A stretch of DNA of 64,000 nt from Deltaproteobacteria bacterium (GCA_016713535.1 JADJOY010000038.1:30608-94607); one strand, 5' to 3'; shown: positions 17,680 through 28,166, counted from the first letter of the stretch. Notes: a model not told the origin generated them from the letters alone. Program-made: numbers and translations.

Positions 17680-18398
17680 CCGGCACCTCGCTCCCGCACC
17701 CATTCGCCGAAGAGCGTCTTCGCATCGTCGCCGAGTACGCGCGTCGCGCCCGCGAGGTGCCCGCCGATCTGTGGGCGCCGTGGCAGCCGGCCGCGAGCTT
17801 CTTGCTGCGGCGCCGTGGCGCGCAGGCGGCGCGCCTCCTCGCCGGCGAGGGGGTGTTCCCGGCGGCTGGCTCGCCGTGCCTCGAGGTCGGCTGCGGCGCC
17901 GTGGGCTGGCTCGGCGAGCTGATCGGATGGGGCCTTCGCAGCGCCGACCTCCACGGCCTCGACCTCGAACGCAGCCGGGTCGAGCGGGCACGCGCGGCGC
18001 TGCCCGCCGCGGACATCCGCATCGGCGACGCCGCCGAGCTGCCGTGGCCCGACGAGCGCTTCGCGCTGGTGATCGCGTCGACGCTGATGAGCTCGGTGCT
18101 CGAGCCCCGGATGCGCGTCGCGATCGCCGCGGAGATCACCCGCGTGCTGCGTCCCGGCGGGGCACTGCTCTGGTACGACCTCCGCGTCCCCAACCCACGC
18201 AACCCCACCGTCCGGCCGGTGTCGCGCCGAGAGCTCGCGGCGCTCTTTCCGGGCCTCGTGGGGCCGGTCGAGACCGCCACCTTGGCCGCGCCGCTGGCAC
18301 GCCACGTCGCACCGTGGAGCGAGCTCGTCGCGGGCGCGCTCGAGCGCTGTCCCTGGCTCCGGACGCACCTCCTCGCGGTGCTGGCTCGGAGGACGTGA
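17676..18398 (+). CDS. class I SAM-dependent methyltransferase
   Basis: Methyltransferase_11-type protein of 240 aa, probably acting on a sugar or lipid intermediate of the polysaccharide. It has motif I CLEVGCGAVGWLGELI (about residue 69), the acidic strand-2 end LHGLDLERSRV, DIRIGDAAELPWPDERFALVIAST (motifs II and post-I) and ITRVLRPGGALLWYDLR (motif III). Start ATG 17676 overlaps the GT2 stop as ATGA, and the aminotransferase starts 3 bp after its stop, so it is embedded in the operon. No substrate can be deduced. Confidence 0.85.
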   Translation: MTGTSLPHPFAEERLRIVAEYARRAREVPADLWAPWQPAASFLLRRRGAQAARLLAGEGVFPAAGSPCLEVGCGAVGWLGELIGWGLRSADLHGLDLERSRVERARAALPAADIRIGDAAELPWPDERFALVIASTLMSSVLEPRMRVAIAAEITRVLRPGGALLWYDLRVPNPRNPTVRPVSRRELAALFPGLVGPVETATLAAPLARHVAPWSELVAGALERCPWLRTHLLAVLARRT

Positions 18399-18401
18399 AC
18401 C

Positions 18402-19676
18402 ATGCAGCTCACCCCTGAACGCGACGCGCGGCCGCCGCTCCGGGTCCACCGGGTGGAGGCGCCGGAGGTGCCCTTCTACCGGCCGGACATCGGCCAGGAG
18501 GAGATCGACGAGGTGGTCGCGACGCTGCGCGCCGGGTGGCTCACCACCGGGCCGCGCGCGCGGCGCTTCGAGGAGTGCTTCCGCGCAGCCGTCGGCGCTC
18601 GCCACGCGGTGGCGCTCAACTCGTGCACCGGTGCCCTTCACCTCGCGGTGGAGGCGCTCGGGCTGGACGCGGGCGCCGTGGTGGTCGTTCCCACCATGAC
18701 CTTCGCCGCCACCGCCGAGGTCGTTCGCTACCGGGGCGCCTACCCGCTCCTGACCGACTGCGACGAGCGGACCTTGCACCTCGACGTGGCCGACGCCGAG
18801 CGCCGCCTGGAGCGCTGGCCCGGCGCGACCGACCTAGCGGGCAACGTGGTCCCGGAGCGCGTCGCGGGAGTGATCCCCGTTCACGTCGCCGGCTCGATGA
18901 TGGATCTCGACGGAGTCTCCCGTCTCGCCGAGCGTCACCGGGCGTGGGTGGTCGAGGACGCGGCACACGCGTTTCCCGCCGCGTGGCGGCGCACGGAGCG
19001 GAACGGCTGGCGGCGCTGCGGCGAGGGTGGCTCGCGCGTCGCGTGCTTCTCGTTCTACGCCAACAAGACCATCACCACCGGTGAGGGAGGCATGGCGGTG
19101 ACCGACGACGGCGAGCTCGCCGAGCGGATCCGCCGCCTGTCGCTCCACGGTCTGACGCTCGGCGCCGCCGATCGCTACTCGCAGAGCGGCCGCCCCGACT
19201 ACGAGATCACCGCCCCCGGCTACAAGTACAACCTCACCGACATCGCCGCGTCCCTGGGGATCCACCAGGTGGCGCGCGCCGAGTCCATGCGGGTGCGCCG
19301 CCAGCGGATCGCGGAGCGCTATCTCGCCGCATGGCACGACCTCGACGAGCTCGAGCTGCCGCCGGTCGACCCGAACCGCATCCACGCCTGGCACCTCTTC
19401 CCGGTCCGGCTCCACCTCGAGCGCCTCGACGCCGACCGCGATCAGATCCTGGTCGACCTCAAGGAGCGGGGCGTCGGCTGCTCGGTCCACTGGAAGCCGC
19501 TCCACCTCCACGCCTACTACCGCGAACGCTACGGCTGGCGCCCCGAGGACTTTCCGGTGGCGACCCGCGTGTGGCGGCGGCTGGTGAGCGTTCCGCTGTT
19601 CTCGGCGATGAGCGACGCGGAGGTCGAGCACGTCGCCGAGACCGTCCGCGAGGTGTGCCGCCGCCATGCGCGCTGA
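18402..19676 (+). CDS. DegT/DnrJ/EryC1/StrS-family sugar aminotransferase
   Basis: PLP-dependent aminotransferase that places an amino group on a nucleotide-linked keto-sugar. In the 424-aa protein, GWLTTGPRARRFEE, ALNSCTGALHLAVEALG (PLP phosphate contact), VVEDAAHAF (PLP-stacking and Asp) and SFYANKTITTGEGGM with the Schiff-base lysine are all present. With the priming transferase and the membrane 4,6-dehydratase next door this makes a UDP-4-amino-4,6-dideoxy-hexose pathway likely (compare Campylobacter PglF-PglE-PglC), although no PglD-type acetyltransferase is seen in this operon. ATG 18402 is 3 bp from the previous stop. Confidence 0.92.
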   Translation: MQLTPERDARPPLRVHRVEAPEVPFYRPDIGQEEIDEVVATLRAGWLTTGPRARRFEECFRAAVGARHAVALNSCTGALHLAVEALGLDAGAVVVVPTMTFAATAEVVRYRGAYPLLTDCDERTLHLDVADAERRLERWPGATDLAGNVVPERVAGVIPVHVAGSMMDLDGVSRLAERHRAWVVEDAAHAFPAAWRRTERNGWRRCGEGGSRVACFSFYANKTITTGEGGMAVTDDGELAERIRRLSLHGLTLGAADRYSQSGRPDYEITAPGYKYNLTDIAASLGIHQVARAESMRVRRQRIAERYLAAWHDLDELELPPVDPNRIHAWHLFPVRLHLERLDADRDQILVDLKERGVGCSVHWKPLHLHAYYRERYGWRPEDFPVATRVWRRLVSVPLFSAMSDAEVEHVAETVREVCRRHAR

Positions 19677-20392
19677 GCACGGGCGGATTCCGGCGCGGCG
19701 ACCGCCACGAGCCGCGTGGGCTGTCGCGCGCGCTCGAGGTCGGGGTGGCGCTGGCCGCGCTCGTCGTGGCGGCCCCCGCGATCACCGTCGCGGCGCTCGC
19801 GATCGTCGCCACGTCGGGTCGCCCGGTGCTGTTCCGCCAGGTCCGCGTGGGGCTCGGCGGGCGCCCGTTCACGTTGCTCAAGCTGCGCACCATGCGCGCG
19901 GGGCGGGGGATCGGTGTCACCGCGTCGGACGACGCACGCGTCACGGCGGTCGGCCGCGTGCTGCGGCGCACCAAGCTCGACGAGCTTCCCGAGCTCTGGA
20001 ACGTGGCGCGGGGCGACATGGCGCTGGTGGGACCGCGCCCCGAGCTGCCGTGCTTCGTGGACCTCGCGAACCCGCGCTGGCGCCGCGCGCTGTCGGTGCG
20101 TCAGGCCCCAGCCGACCCGGTCACGATCGCGCTGCGTGACGAGGAGGGGTTGCTCGGGCAGGTGCCCGGCGATCGCGAGGCCTTCTATCGAGCGGTGTGG
20201 CTGCCGCGCAAGCTCGACGGATACGTCCGCTACCTGGAACGGCGCAGCCCGCTCCGCGACCTCAAGGTGCTGGCGCGGACCGTGATCGCGGTGGTGGCGC
20301 CGGACGTCGCATCGTGCGGCGCGTGGCGAGACCTGGTCGAGTCGAGCACGACGACGACAGGAGGAGTGGACCATGGCACCCCGGCTTCGTGA
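19655..20392 (+). CDS. priming sugar-phosphate transferase (PglC/WcaJ C-terminal type)
   Basis: Transfers a phospho-sugar from a UDP-sugar to undecaprenyl phosphate, the first committed step of repeat-unit assembly. The short 245-aa form has one N-terminal hydrophobic re-entrant helix (LEVGVALAALVVAAPAITVA), then PVLFRQVRVGLGGRPFTLLKLRTM, LRRTKLDELPELWNVARGDMALVGPRPELP, the signature of the family. The start is uncertain: GTG 19655 overlaps the aminotransferase by 22 bp and is the first candidate before the hydrophobic helix; no ATG exists in this frame upstream of it. The gene overlaps the next by 20 bp. Confidence 0.9.
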   Translation: MPPPCALSTGGFRRGDRHEPRGLSRALEVGVALAALVVAAPAITVAALAIVATSGRPVLFRQVRVGLGGRPFTLLKLRTMRAGRGIGVTASDDARVTAVGRVLRRTKLDELPELWNVARGDMALVGPRPELPCFVDLANPRWRRALSVRQAPADPVTIALRDEEGLLGQVPGDREAFYRAVWLPRKLDGYVRYLERRSPLRDLKVLARTVIAVVAPDVASCGAWRDLVESSTTTTGGVDHGTPAS

Positions 20393-22371
20393 CTGGCGAG
20401 CGCGCGGAGCCGCGAGCGCGTCGGCGTTCCTCGACGTTCTCCGTCGCCATCGACGGTCGTTGATCCTGCTCTCGAACTCCGTGATCGTCGCGGGCGCCTA
20501 CCTGCTCGCGTTCGTGCTGCGTTTCGACTACCCGATCCCGCCGGCGGAGGTCGCCACCGCGCTGCGCACGCTGCCGCTCGTGATCGCGTGGAAGCTGCTC
20601 GTGTTCCGGTGGTTCGGGATCGACCGGGGCTGGTGGCGCTTCACCCGGGTATCGGACGTCCTCGGCATCGTCGCCGCGAACACCGTCGCCTCGGTCGGCA
20701 CGGTGTGGGTGGTGTTCTACGTGTTCCGGCTCGATCATTACCCCCGCACCATCCCCCTCCTCGACCTCATGGCGTGCGCCACGCTGCTGGCCAGCGCGCA
20801 TGGTGACTCGCAAGGTCTTCGAGGTCCTCGAGGCGTGGCGGGTGGTCGGGCCGGTCGAAGCGCCGCGGCGGGTGCTGATCGTGGGGGCCGGCGCTCACGG
20901 AGTGCAGGTCGTGGACGAGCTGGTCCACACCCGCGTGTCGAGCCACGTGGTGGTCGGCTTCGTCGACGACGACCCCGCCAAGCGCGAGACCGTGGTGCGC
21001 GGCGTCCCCGTCCTCGGTGACGCGGCCGACATCCCGCGGCTGGCGGTCACCCACGCGGTGGACGAGGTGCTGCTCGCGGTGCCGCGCGCCAGCGCCGAGG
21101 ACGTGCAGCGCATCACGACCCACTGCGAGGCCTCGGGGAAGCCGTTCCGCACCCTCCCCACGTTCGGGGATCTGGCGCGTGGTCAGGTGCTCTTCGAGCA
21201 GGCGCGGCGGGTCAAGGACACCGACATCATCGGCCGTCCGGTGGCACGCCGCGACGACTCGATCCCGCACGCGCTGGTGCACGGCAAGCGCGTGGTCGTG
21301 ACCGGTGCGGCGGGCTCGATCGGCTCCGAGATCGTCCGCCAGGTGGCGGGCCTCGATCCCGAGCTGCTGGTGCTCCTCGATCACGCCGAGACGCCGCTCT
21401 TCTACCTGGAGCGCGAGCTTCGCGAGCGCTTCGCCGGGCTCCGGATGGTCGTCCTCACCGGTTCGATCGTCGACGCCGGGTGGCTCGAGCCGGAGCTCGC
21501 CCGGGTACGCCCCGAGCTGATCTTCCACTGCGCGGCCTACAAGCACGTGCCCATGATGCAGAGCAATCCGCGCGCGGCGCTGCGCACCAACCTCCTCGGC
21601 AGCTACCGGCTGGCGAAGGTCGCCGCGTCGCTGGGCGTCGACTGCATGGTGAACGTGTCGACCGACAAGGCGGTGTGCCCGAGCACCGTGATGGGGCTGA
21701 CCAAGCGCCTCGCGGAGCTCGCGCTGAAGGAGCTCGACCGGATCACGCCGCATACGCGCTTCGTGAGCGTGCGCTTCGGCAACGTCATGGACTCGCAGGG
21801 CAGCGTGGTGCCGATCTTCCGCGCGCAGATCGAGCGCGGCCAGCCGGTGACGGTGACCGAGCCCGAGGCCACGCGTTACTTCATCACCATCGCCGAGGCG
21901 GCGCACCTGGTGCTCCAGGCGGCGGCCCGCGGCCGGGGTGGGGAGATCTTCCTCCTCGACATGGGGGAGCCGGTACGGATCGGCACCCTCGCCGAGAAGA
22001 TGATCCGCATGTCGGGCTTCGAGCCGCACCGCGAGATCCCGATCCGTCAGCTCGGGCTGCGCGGCGGCGAGAAGCTGCACGAGCGTCTTCACTGCCCGCA
22101 CTCCGATCGCATCCGGCGGGTCGGAGACGGGCTGCTGGTGGTCGAGGGAGACGCGCGCTTGCCGCTGGACGTCGACGACGTGTTCCGGCTCCTCGTGGAG
22201 CGCCTGGGCGACGTACCTCCCGAGGTGGTCGACGGACGCTGCCTGGTGAGCATGCTCCTGCCCGAGATCGCGGATTGCGAGGGCATGCGAGCCGGCGCAT
22301 CCGAGCCGCCTCACGCGGCGGTGGTGCTGCACGTGACCGCCGAGACGGAGACGTGGGCGAGCCCCGTGTGA
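20373..22371 (+). CDS. membrane nucleoside-diphosphate-sugar 4,6-dehydratase (CapD/WbpM family), frameshifted
   Basis: Converts UDP-GlcNAc-type sugars to 4-keto-6-deoxy intermediates. ATG 20373 follows a strong AGGAGG. Four N-terminal helices (LILLSNSVIVAGAYLLAFVL to MACATLLASA) are read in the first frame. At about 20796 (agcgcgcatggtg) the frame moves and continues MVTRKVFEVLEAW, then a first Rossmann fold VLIVGAGAHGVQVV, the catalytic dehydratase fold VVVTGAAGSIGSEIV, FHCAAYKHVPMM and VNVSTDKAVCP (TDK catalytic triad). Expected ..SA-R-MVTRK.. implies loss of two bases in a GC repeat. Partner of the aminotransferase and priming transferase upstream. Stop overlaps the next GTG (GTGA). Confidence 0.9.
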
Positions 22372-25220
22372 CCCCCGTGCTTCGCGGCGCGGCGGCGGCG
22401 AGCGCGATCGCGGGCCGTGTGGCGGCGATCGGCTTCGCGGCGCTGATGGTGCTGACACCGCTCGCCCTGGGGGGCGTGCCGCGCCCGGCGGCCGCGCTGG
22501 CCGGGGTGGTGGCGTTCGCGGTGGCGCTCGCCGTGCTCGCCGAGCGCGCGCTCGCGGTGCGTGGCGCGTGCATGCGGCTCGCGGCCGGGCCGCTCGCGCG
22601 CGAGCACCGCCTGCGGCTCGCGCTGGTGCGCGGGGCGCTCGTGATCGCCGGGCTCGCCCTGGTGCCACTGCCTCGCGGCGTCCTCGCCGTTCTGGCACCG
22701 AGCACGGCGCGGCTCCTCGACGAGGTCTGCGGCGTCGCGGCGCCCGGCGTCACGAGCTCGTGCGGCTCGCCGGCATCGTGGCACCCGCTCAGCCTCGCGC
22801 CCGCCGACTCCATCGCCGCGCTGGTCCGGCTCCTCGCGGTCCTCGCGGTGATGGGAGCCGTCTCATCTTCGGGCTCGTTCGGCGAGCGTGGGGGCGGCGC
22901 TCGCTCGCCACGCCCGGCCGCGCTGGTGCTGACGCTGGTCGCGCTCGCCGCGACGATCACCTCGACGCTGGCGCTCGTGCAGCAAGCGACCTGGAACGGT
23001 CGAATCTGGTGGATGCTCACACCCACCGACTGGGCGGGGCAGGTCCCCGACGGTGCGCGCGCGAGCGGCCCGTTCGTGAACCCCGATCACTTCGCCGCGT
23101 TCGCGTGGCTGGGAGCCGTGGCGGGTGCGGCGTTGGTGGTGCAAGCCCGCTTCGCGACCAACCGCTTCACGCCACGAATGCGGGACGTGCTGAGCGTCGG
23201 CGGCGCCGCCGCGGTCGTCACCTGCGGTCTCGGCGTGGTCGCGAGCGGCTGTCGCACGGCCACCGCCGCGGCACTCGCCGTCGCGGTCCTCTGGCTGTGG
23301 CTGGCGCGGCGCTGGCGAGCGATGGATCGGGGGACGTCGGCGGCGGATCTCGCGCGGGGACAGCCCGCACACGAGGCGCGCCGAGCCCGCCGCTGGGTTC
23401 TCCAGGCGGTGGTGCTGGTGGCGCTCGCGGCTCTCGCGTGGCTGGGCTCGCGGAACACGCGCACGCTGACCGATCGCTGGGTCACGGTCTTCCTGGGCGG
23501 CTTCGGCGGCGCGGCCTTTAGCGCTCGGACCGCGGTGTGGAGCGGCACCGCGGCGATGATCGAGGCCTTTCCCATGGGCGTGGGGTTGGGAGCGTGGCCC
23601 GTGCTCCACTCGCTCTTCGTCCGGCCTCCGGCACACGGCTGGTCGTGGCGGCATGCCCACAGCGAGCCGCTCGAGCTGGTCGCCGAGGTCGGCCTGTTGG
23701 GCGGGCTGGTGTTCGCGGCGGCGCTCATCCAGGCGGGGCGCGCCGTTCTCCGTCGCCACCGCGACGAACCTCCCCACGAGCTCTCCGACCGCGCCCGCTG
23801 GGTGCTCGTCGTGGGCCTCGCGGGCACGGCGCTGCACGCGTGCGTGGACTTTCCGCTGCGTGCGCCAGCCTGCGCGCTGGCGCTGGCGGCGCTCGTGGGT
23901 GCGGGGCTCCGGCGCCGCGGCGATCTCACCGTGGACCGCGTCGCCGTCGGCGCGAGCGCGCCGCGGGAGCGGCGCGCGGCACGCTGGGCCTGGACGAGTG
24001 CCGGCGTGGTGGCGGCGCTGGTGCTGGCCGCCGGACTGGCGAGCTCGCTCGCCGAGCTCTCGCCCCGGTTCAGCCGGCTGAGGCTCGGTCCCGCCCGCGC
24101 CGAGGTCGCGCTCGGCCTGGCGCGAGCGGGCCTCTCGGCCGTGGGTGGCCCCGCCGCGCTTCCTGTCGAGCAGGCGGAGACGGTCGCCGCGGCGTTCCGC
24201 GGCGCGCTCGCCGCGAGCCCCGCTTCGGCGGAGGCACACCACGGCGTGGCCGTGACGACGCCCGACGCCCTGGAAGCGGCGCGAGAGCTGGCCATCGCCG
24301 CGACGCTCGCGCCCTGGAACGCTCTCTACCAGGATCAGCTCGCGATGCTCGAGCTCGCTCGCGGAGACGACGAGCGCGCCAGGTACCACGTGGCGCGTGC
24401 GGTGCGTGCGGCCCCCGAGCTCGAGCGCCATCCGTACCTGGCGCGTGGCGGAGCTGCCGGGCTCGGCACCGCGCTGGCGGACGCGGTCGAGGCGGGCCTG
24501 ACGCGCGCGTTCCACGAGGGGACGGACCCGCGCCTGGCCGGATCGAGCCTCGCTCGATTCCACGAGCAGCGCGGTGCGCCCGCAGCACAAGGCGAGGCGC
24601 TGATGGCGCTGAGCGAGGTCGACCCGGGCGAGCGCCGCTGGTTGCTGGGAGCGGTGCGCGCGTTTCGGCACGCCGGTGAGCAAGCTCGTGCGGACGCCGC
24701 CGAGGCGCGGCTCCTCGATGCCGCGGGTGGCGATCGGGTCGCGGCGGAGATCGCGCTCGCGCTCGACGTCTACGTCCCGCTCGGTTCGCTCGATCGCGCG
24801 ACCGCGATCGTCGACCTCGCCGAACGTCGAGAGGGTCCGCGGGGCTCGCTCGAGCTGGCGCGCGGGCGCATCGCGCTCGCGCGTCACGACGGCACCGCCG
24901 CGGTCTCGGCCTTCCAGCGCGGCGTGGAGCGCATGCCGGGCTCGACGGAGGCGGCGCTGCTCCTCGCCTCGGCGCTGCGGGCGGAGCACCGATCGAGCGA
25001 GTCGCTGGTCGCGTACCGGCGGGCCCTCGACCTCGGGGCGGACACCCCGGCGGTGTGGGCTGCGATCGGTGATCTGCACGAGCTGCGCCGCGAGTACCGG
25101 CAAGCCGTCGAGGCGTATCGAGCGGTGTTACGGGACCTTCCCGACGATCGGCGCATCCACGACGCGCTCACCCGCGCCGAACGCCGCGCTCGCGGCGAAT
25201 CCGCGCCGACGCCTTCGTGA
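22368..25220 (+). CDS. O-antigen ligase-family protein with TPR C-terminus
   Basis: A 950-aa inner-membrane protein. The first two thirds form about twelve hydrophobic helices with the Wzy_C/WaaL features: the SGPFVNPDHFAAFAWLGAV segment (periplasmic G-x-F-x-NPN/DH-x-A loop) and WRHAHSEPLELVAEVGLLG (the H-N/S-x3-E-x3-E-G-G region). From about residue 570 the chain becomes helical repeats (TPR-like: LAIAATLAPWNALYQDQLAMLELARGD, and VAYRRALDLGADTPAVWAAIGDL near the end). Family members either ligate polymer to lipid A-core or polymerise surface polysaccharide. Start GTG 22368 overlaps the previous stop. It is the last gene of the operon. Confidence 0.85.
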   Translation: MTPVLRGAAAASAIAGRVAAIGFAALMVLTPLALGGVPRPAAALAGVVAFAVALAVLAERALAVRGACMRLAAGPLAREHRLRLALVRGALVIAGLALVPLPRGVLAVLAPSTARLLDEVCGVAAPGVTSSCGSPASWHPLSLAPADSIAALVRLLAVLAVMGAVSSSGSFGERGGGARSPRPAALVLTLVALAATITSTLALVQQATWNGRIWWMLTPTDWAGQVPDGARASGPFVNPDHFAAFAWLGAVAGAALVVQARFATNRFTPRMRDVLSVGGAAAVVTCGLGVVASGCRTATAAALAVAVLWLWLARRWRAMDRGTSAADLARGQPAHEARRARRWVLQAVVLVALAALAWLGSRNTRTLTDRWVTVFLGGFGGAAFSARTAVWSGTAAMIEAFPMGVGLGAWPVLHSLFVRPPAHGWSWRHAHSEPLELVAEVGLLGGLVFAAALIQAGRAVLRRHRDEPPHELSDRARWVLVVGLAGTALHACVDFPLRAPACALALAALVGAGLRRRGDLTVDRVAVGASAPRERRAARWAWTSAGVVAALVLAAGLASSLAELSPRFSRLRLGPARAEVALGLARAGLSAVGGPAALPVEQAETVAAAFRGALAASPASAEAHHGVAVTTPDALEAARELAIAATLAPWNALYQDQLAMLELARGDDERARYHVARAVRAAPELERHPYLARGGAAGLGTALADAVEAGLTRAFHEGTDPRLAGSSLARFHEQRGAPAAQGEALMALSEVDPGERRWLLGAVRAFRHAGEQARADAAEARLLDAAGGDRVAAEIALALDVYVPLGSLDRATAIVDLAERREGPRGSLELARGRIALARHDGTAAVSAFQRGVERMPGSTEAALLLASALRAEHRSSESLVAYRRALDLGADTPAVWAAIGDLHELRREYRQAVEAYRAVLRDLPDDRRIHDALTRAERRARGESAPTPS

Positions 25221-25242
25221 GGCGCCCCGGCCCGCGTCCGTC

Positions 25243-28077
25243 TCACTCGTGGCGCAGGACGGCCTTCTCGATCCAGAGCTCGCCGCCGCCGAGCTTGGTG
25301 ATGCCCACCACCGGGTCGGCGCGGTGGGGCAGGTTCACCGCGAGCGCGATGGCGCGGTAGCGCTCGCTCGAGAGCTCGCCCGCCGTGACGACCTGGCGCG
25401 CGAGCTCGACGTTGGCGTCGCCGTCGGCGACGCCGATCACCAGCACCGGTGTCGTGTCGGCGAGCGGCGTCTCGCTCGCACCGAGGCGTGCGTGGAGCGT
25501 GAGGGTGTGCGCGCCGCCGACGGCGGTGCCGAGCTCGATCCGCGCGATCCTCGTCCTGGGCGGCACCCGCTCCGGCACCTGCAGCGCCGGTCGCGGCGCC
25601 GTGCGACCCCGGCCCTCGGCGGTGGGCACCCGGTCGGTCACCACGCCACCTTTGAGCACCTCGATCTTCGGACCGTCGTCGAAGCCATAGGTGGTGGTCA
25701 GCCAGTTCTTCTTGAGGACGGCGGGATCGAATCGCTCGAGACCGGCACGGACGATCCAGCCGTGCGGATGACGGCAGATCGCGTCGAGGAGCCCGGAGCG
25801 GATCTGGTCCGGCGAAGCGAGCAACTCACCCGCGCCGAGCGCGCCGCCGCACGTCGCCGAGCCGGTGTAGACGAGCGCGGCGCCCGCCACCACCACCACC
25901 GGCGCGGCGCCGGCGAGCCGCTCGCGCCACATCGAGGTGCCGGCCGTTTCCCGCTCCGCGTCGCGACCACGCCGGGCCGCGATCAGCACCCACGCGTTCG
26001 CGCCCGCCATCACCGCCAGCCAGTAGCCGACCAGCGACCAGCGCGTGGCCCCCAGGCCGCCAGGGGGAAACGCCAGGTACGGAAAGGAGAGAGGGGTGCG
26101 ATAGGCGAACGGGGTCGGCGTGTGGATCTCGTTCTCGAGGTGCGTGTAGCCGCGGGTGTAGACCACGCCATTGTGAACGGAGAGCACCACCAGCGCCGCG
26201 CACACCGCCGCCAGCGCGCGATGGCCACGTGCCGCTCGTGCCAGCTCGGCGAAGCCCATCGCCGCGAACGGCACCGCCGCGACGATCAGCCGCGCCGGGC
26301 TCGAAGGCCCGCCGCCCCACCAGTCGAAGTGCCCGGCCGCCTGGACCATCACGATCGCAGCGAGCCCCATCAGCCGCGCCACGCGTGGCCCGTTGGCGCG
26401 CCACGCGAGCGCGATCCCCGCGGGCGCCAGCAGGTAGAGCGGCGCGAGCGGCACGATGCCGTAGGTGCGGTCGAAGAGATAGCCCGCGAGCGCGCGCGGC
26501 AGCCCGGCCAGCTCGAGCGGCGCGCGCCCCGGGACGACCGCCCACATCGAGGTCGGCAGGACGCTGCCGGTGATCCGGTAGTAGTAGAGCCCTTGCAGCG
26601 CGAGCACCACCGCGTAGGGCGAGAAGAAGCCCGCCAGCGCCCCGAGGTCGCGCGGGTGGCGCGCCACGAACCACGCCGCCAGGAAGAGGCTCGGCAACGC
26701 GAAGCGATTGTGGAGCCACGGCAAGAAACCCGCGAGGAATCCCATCCACAGGGCGCGGCCCAGCCGCGCCGGCGGCCCAAGCTCGAGGTTCCTGACCAGG
26801 ACCAGCAACACCAGCCCCGCCACCGCCTCCGGGTAGAAGAGCGCGTGGAACGGCGCGACCGGGATGGTCAGACCGGTGACGATCGCCACCGCCGCGGCGA
26901 GCCGCGGCATGCGGGTGGCGTCGCGCAGGAACCGGTAGAGCGCGGTGATCCAGAGCGCGAACAGGATCGCCAGCGTGACGCTGGTCGCCGCCAGCGAGGT
27001 CGGGAACCCCGCCGTATAGCCGTCCCAGCCGGAGCGCAGCCGGTCGATCGTATAGGGCGCGAGCAACAGGAACGAGAGCCCCGGCAAGTGGATCTGGTAG
27101 ACGCCGCCGTTCTTGCCGTTGACGCCCCATCCTTCGTGGTGGCTCGCGCGGTTGAAGCCCGCCTTGGCCTCGCCGCGCACGATGAGCCCCGCATCGTGGA
27201 GCATCGACGGCACTTCCTCGGCGACGGTCGCGGCAAGAGACCGCGGGAAGGCGAGCCAGTCGACGTCGCGCACCGAGAACTCGCGGTACGGCGCGAGGCG
27301 CCCGACGTCGAAGCCCTGCGTCTGCAGCAGCGCCTCGCAGAAGCGCAGGTACTTCGGCTCGTCGCCGCTCACCAGCCCACGAAAGCGTGTCGCCGGCGAC
27401 CCCACGGCCGCGCCCGCCAGCGCGAGCGCGAACACCACGTAGGTGAGCCGGATGCGTGGGGCGCCGGGCGGCCGCTCCGCGGCGCGGCGATCCATCCACT
27501 CGCCGATCGCGGTCGGCCCCGGGATCCCGAGCCGCCGTACCGCGACCGCGCCGAGCGCCGCACCGACCACCCACGGCGCCAGGTCGTAGGTGAAGTGGCC
27601 GAGCGGGCCGGCGAGCGGAGCGGGCTGGAGCCCGAGCCGCGCGTACGGCGCGAGTAGCACCACCAGCCACCACAACGGCCGCAGCTCGTGGCGCAGCGCG
27701 ACGGTTCGACGGGCCAGGAGGAGGCGCTCGCCCTCGCTGCTCGCGCCGTGAGGGTGCTCGCTGCGCCGCCGCAACGCGTGAGCGAGCCCGCACCACAGCG
27801 CCGCGCGCGCCTCGCGGCCGAGCAGCGCGACCGCGACCGCGACGCACGCCAGCGGCAGCGACGCGAGGAGACGCACCGTCGACGTCACGTACACCAGCGA
27901 CGCCCCGCGCTCCGCGGGAATCCCGATGAGCCGCCCCGCGCTGAGCCACGCGACCGCGCTCACGAGCAGCACCAGCGCCACGAGCTCGGCGAACGCCGCC
28001 CACGCCGCCTCGCCGCGCGCCCCGCGCGCCGGGCTCGGTCGAGCCGGCTCTTCGTCGGACCGGAGGTTCGAGTTCAC
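25243..28077 (-). CDS. large GT-C-like integral membrane protein
   Basis: A 944-aa protein with a long multi-helix membrane part and a C-terminal soluble beta-rich domain (about residues 740-944). After four N-terminal helices, the first extended loop contains RGLVSGDEPKYLRFCEALL; a D-E-P motif in the first periplasmic loop is typical of GT-C glycosyltransferases that use polyprenyl-phosphate sugars. Helices later include LPWLHNRFALPSLFLAAWFV and LAGYLFDRTYGIVPLAPLYLL. GTG 28077 is the start. It is convergent with the O-antigen ligase gene, 22 bp apart, so it may serve surface glycan or protein glycosylation. The exact substrate is unknown. Confidence 0.65.
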   Translation of the reverse strand: MNSNLRSDEEPARPSPARGARGEAAWAAFAELVALVLLVSAVAWLSAGRLIGIPAERGASLVYVTSTVRLLASLPLACVAVAVALLGREARAALWCGLAHALRRRSEHPHGASSEGERLLLARRTVALRHELRPLWWLVVLLAPYARLGLQPAPLAGPLGHFTYDLAPWVVGAALGAVAVRRLGIPGPTAIGEWMDRRAAERPPGAPRIRLTYVVFALALAGAAVGSPATRFRGLVSGDEPKYLRFCEALLQTQGFDVGRLAPYREFSVRDVDWLAFPRSLAATVAEEVPSMLHDAGLIVRGEAKAGFNRASHHEGWGVNGKNGGVYQIHLPGLSFLLLAPYTIDRLRSGWDGYTAGFPTSLAATSVTLAILFALWITALYRFLRDATRMPRLAAAVAIVTGLTIPVAPFHALFYPEAVAGLVLLVLVRNLELGPPARLGRALWMGFLAGFLPWLHNRFALPSLFLAAWFVARHPRDLGALAGFFSPYAVVLALQGLYYYRITGSVLPTSMWAVVPGRAPLELAGLPRALAGYLFDRTYGIVPLAPLYLLAPAGIALAWRANGPRVARLMGLAAIVMVQAAGHFDWWGGGPSSPARLIVAAVPFAAMGFAELARAARGHRALAAVCAALVVLSVHNGVVYTRGYTHLENEIHTPTPFAYRTPLSFPYLAFPPGGLGATRWSLVGYWLAVMAGANAWVLIAARRGRDAERETAGTSMWRERLAGAAPVVVVAGAALVYTGSATCGGALGAGELLASPDQIRSGLLDAICRHPHGWIVRAGLERFDPAVLKKNWLTTTYGFDDGPKIEVLKGGVVTDRVPTAEGRGRTAPRPALQVPERVPPRTRIARIELGTAVGGAHTLTLHARLGASETPLADTTPVLVIGVADGDANVELARQVVTAGELSSERYRAIALAVNLPHRADPVVGITKLGGGELWIEKAVLRHE

Positions 28078-28166
28078 GGGTACTTCGCCGCACGTCGGCG
28101 GCGGGTGGTGCGGGTTCCCCGCGCGGGGTCGCGGGGTACTTCAGGGGTGGGCGTGCCGGACGCCCG

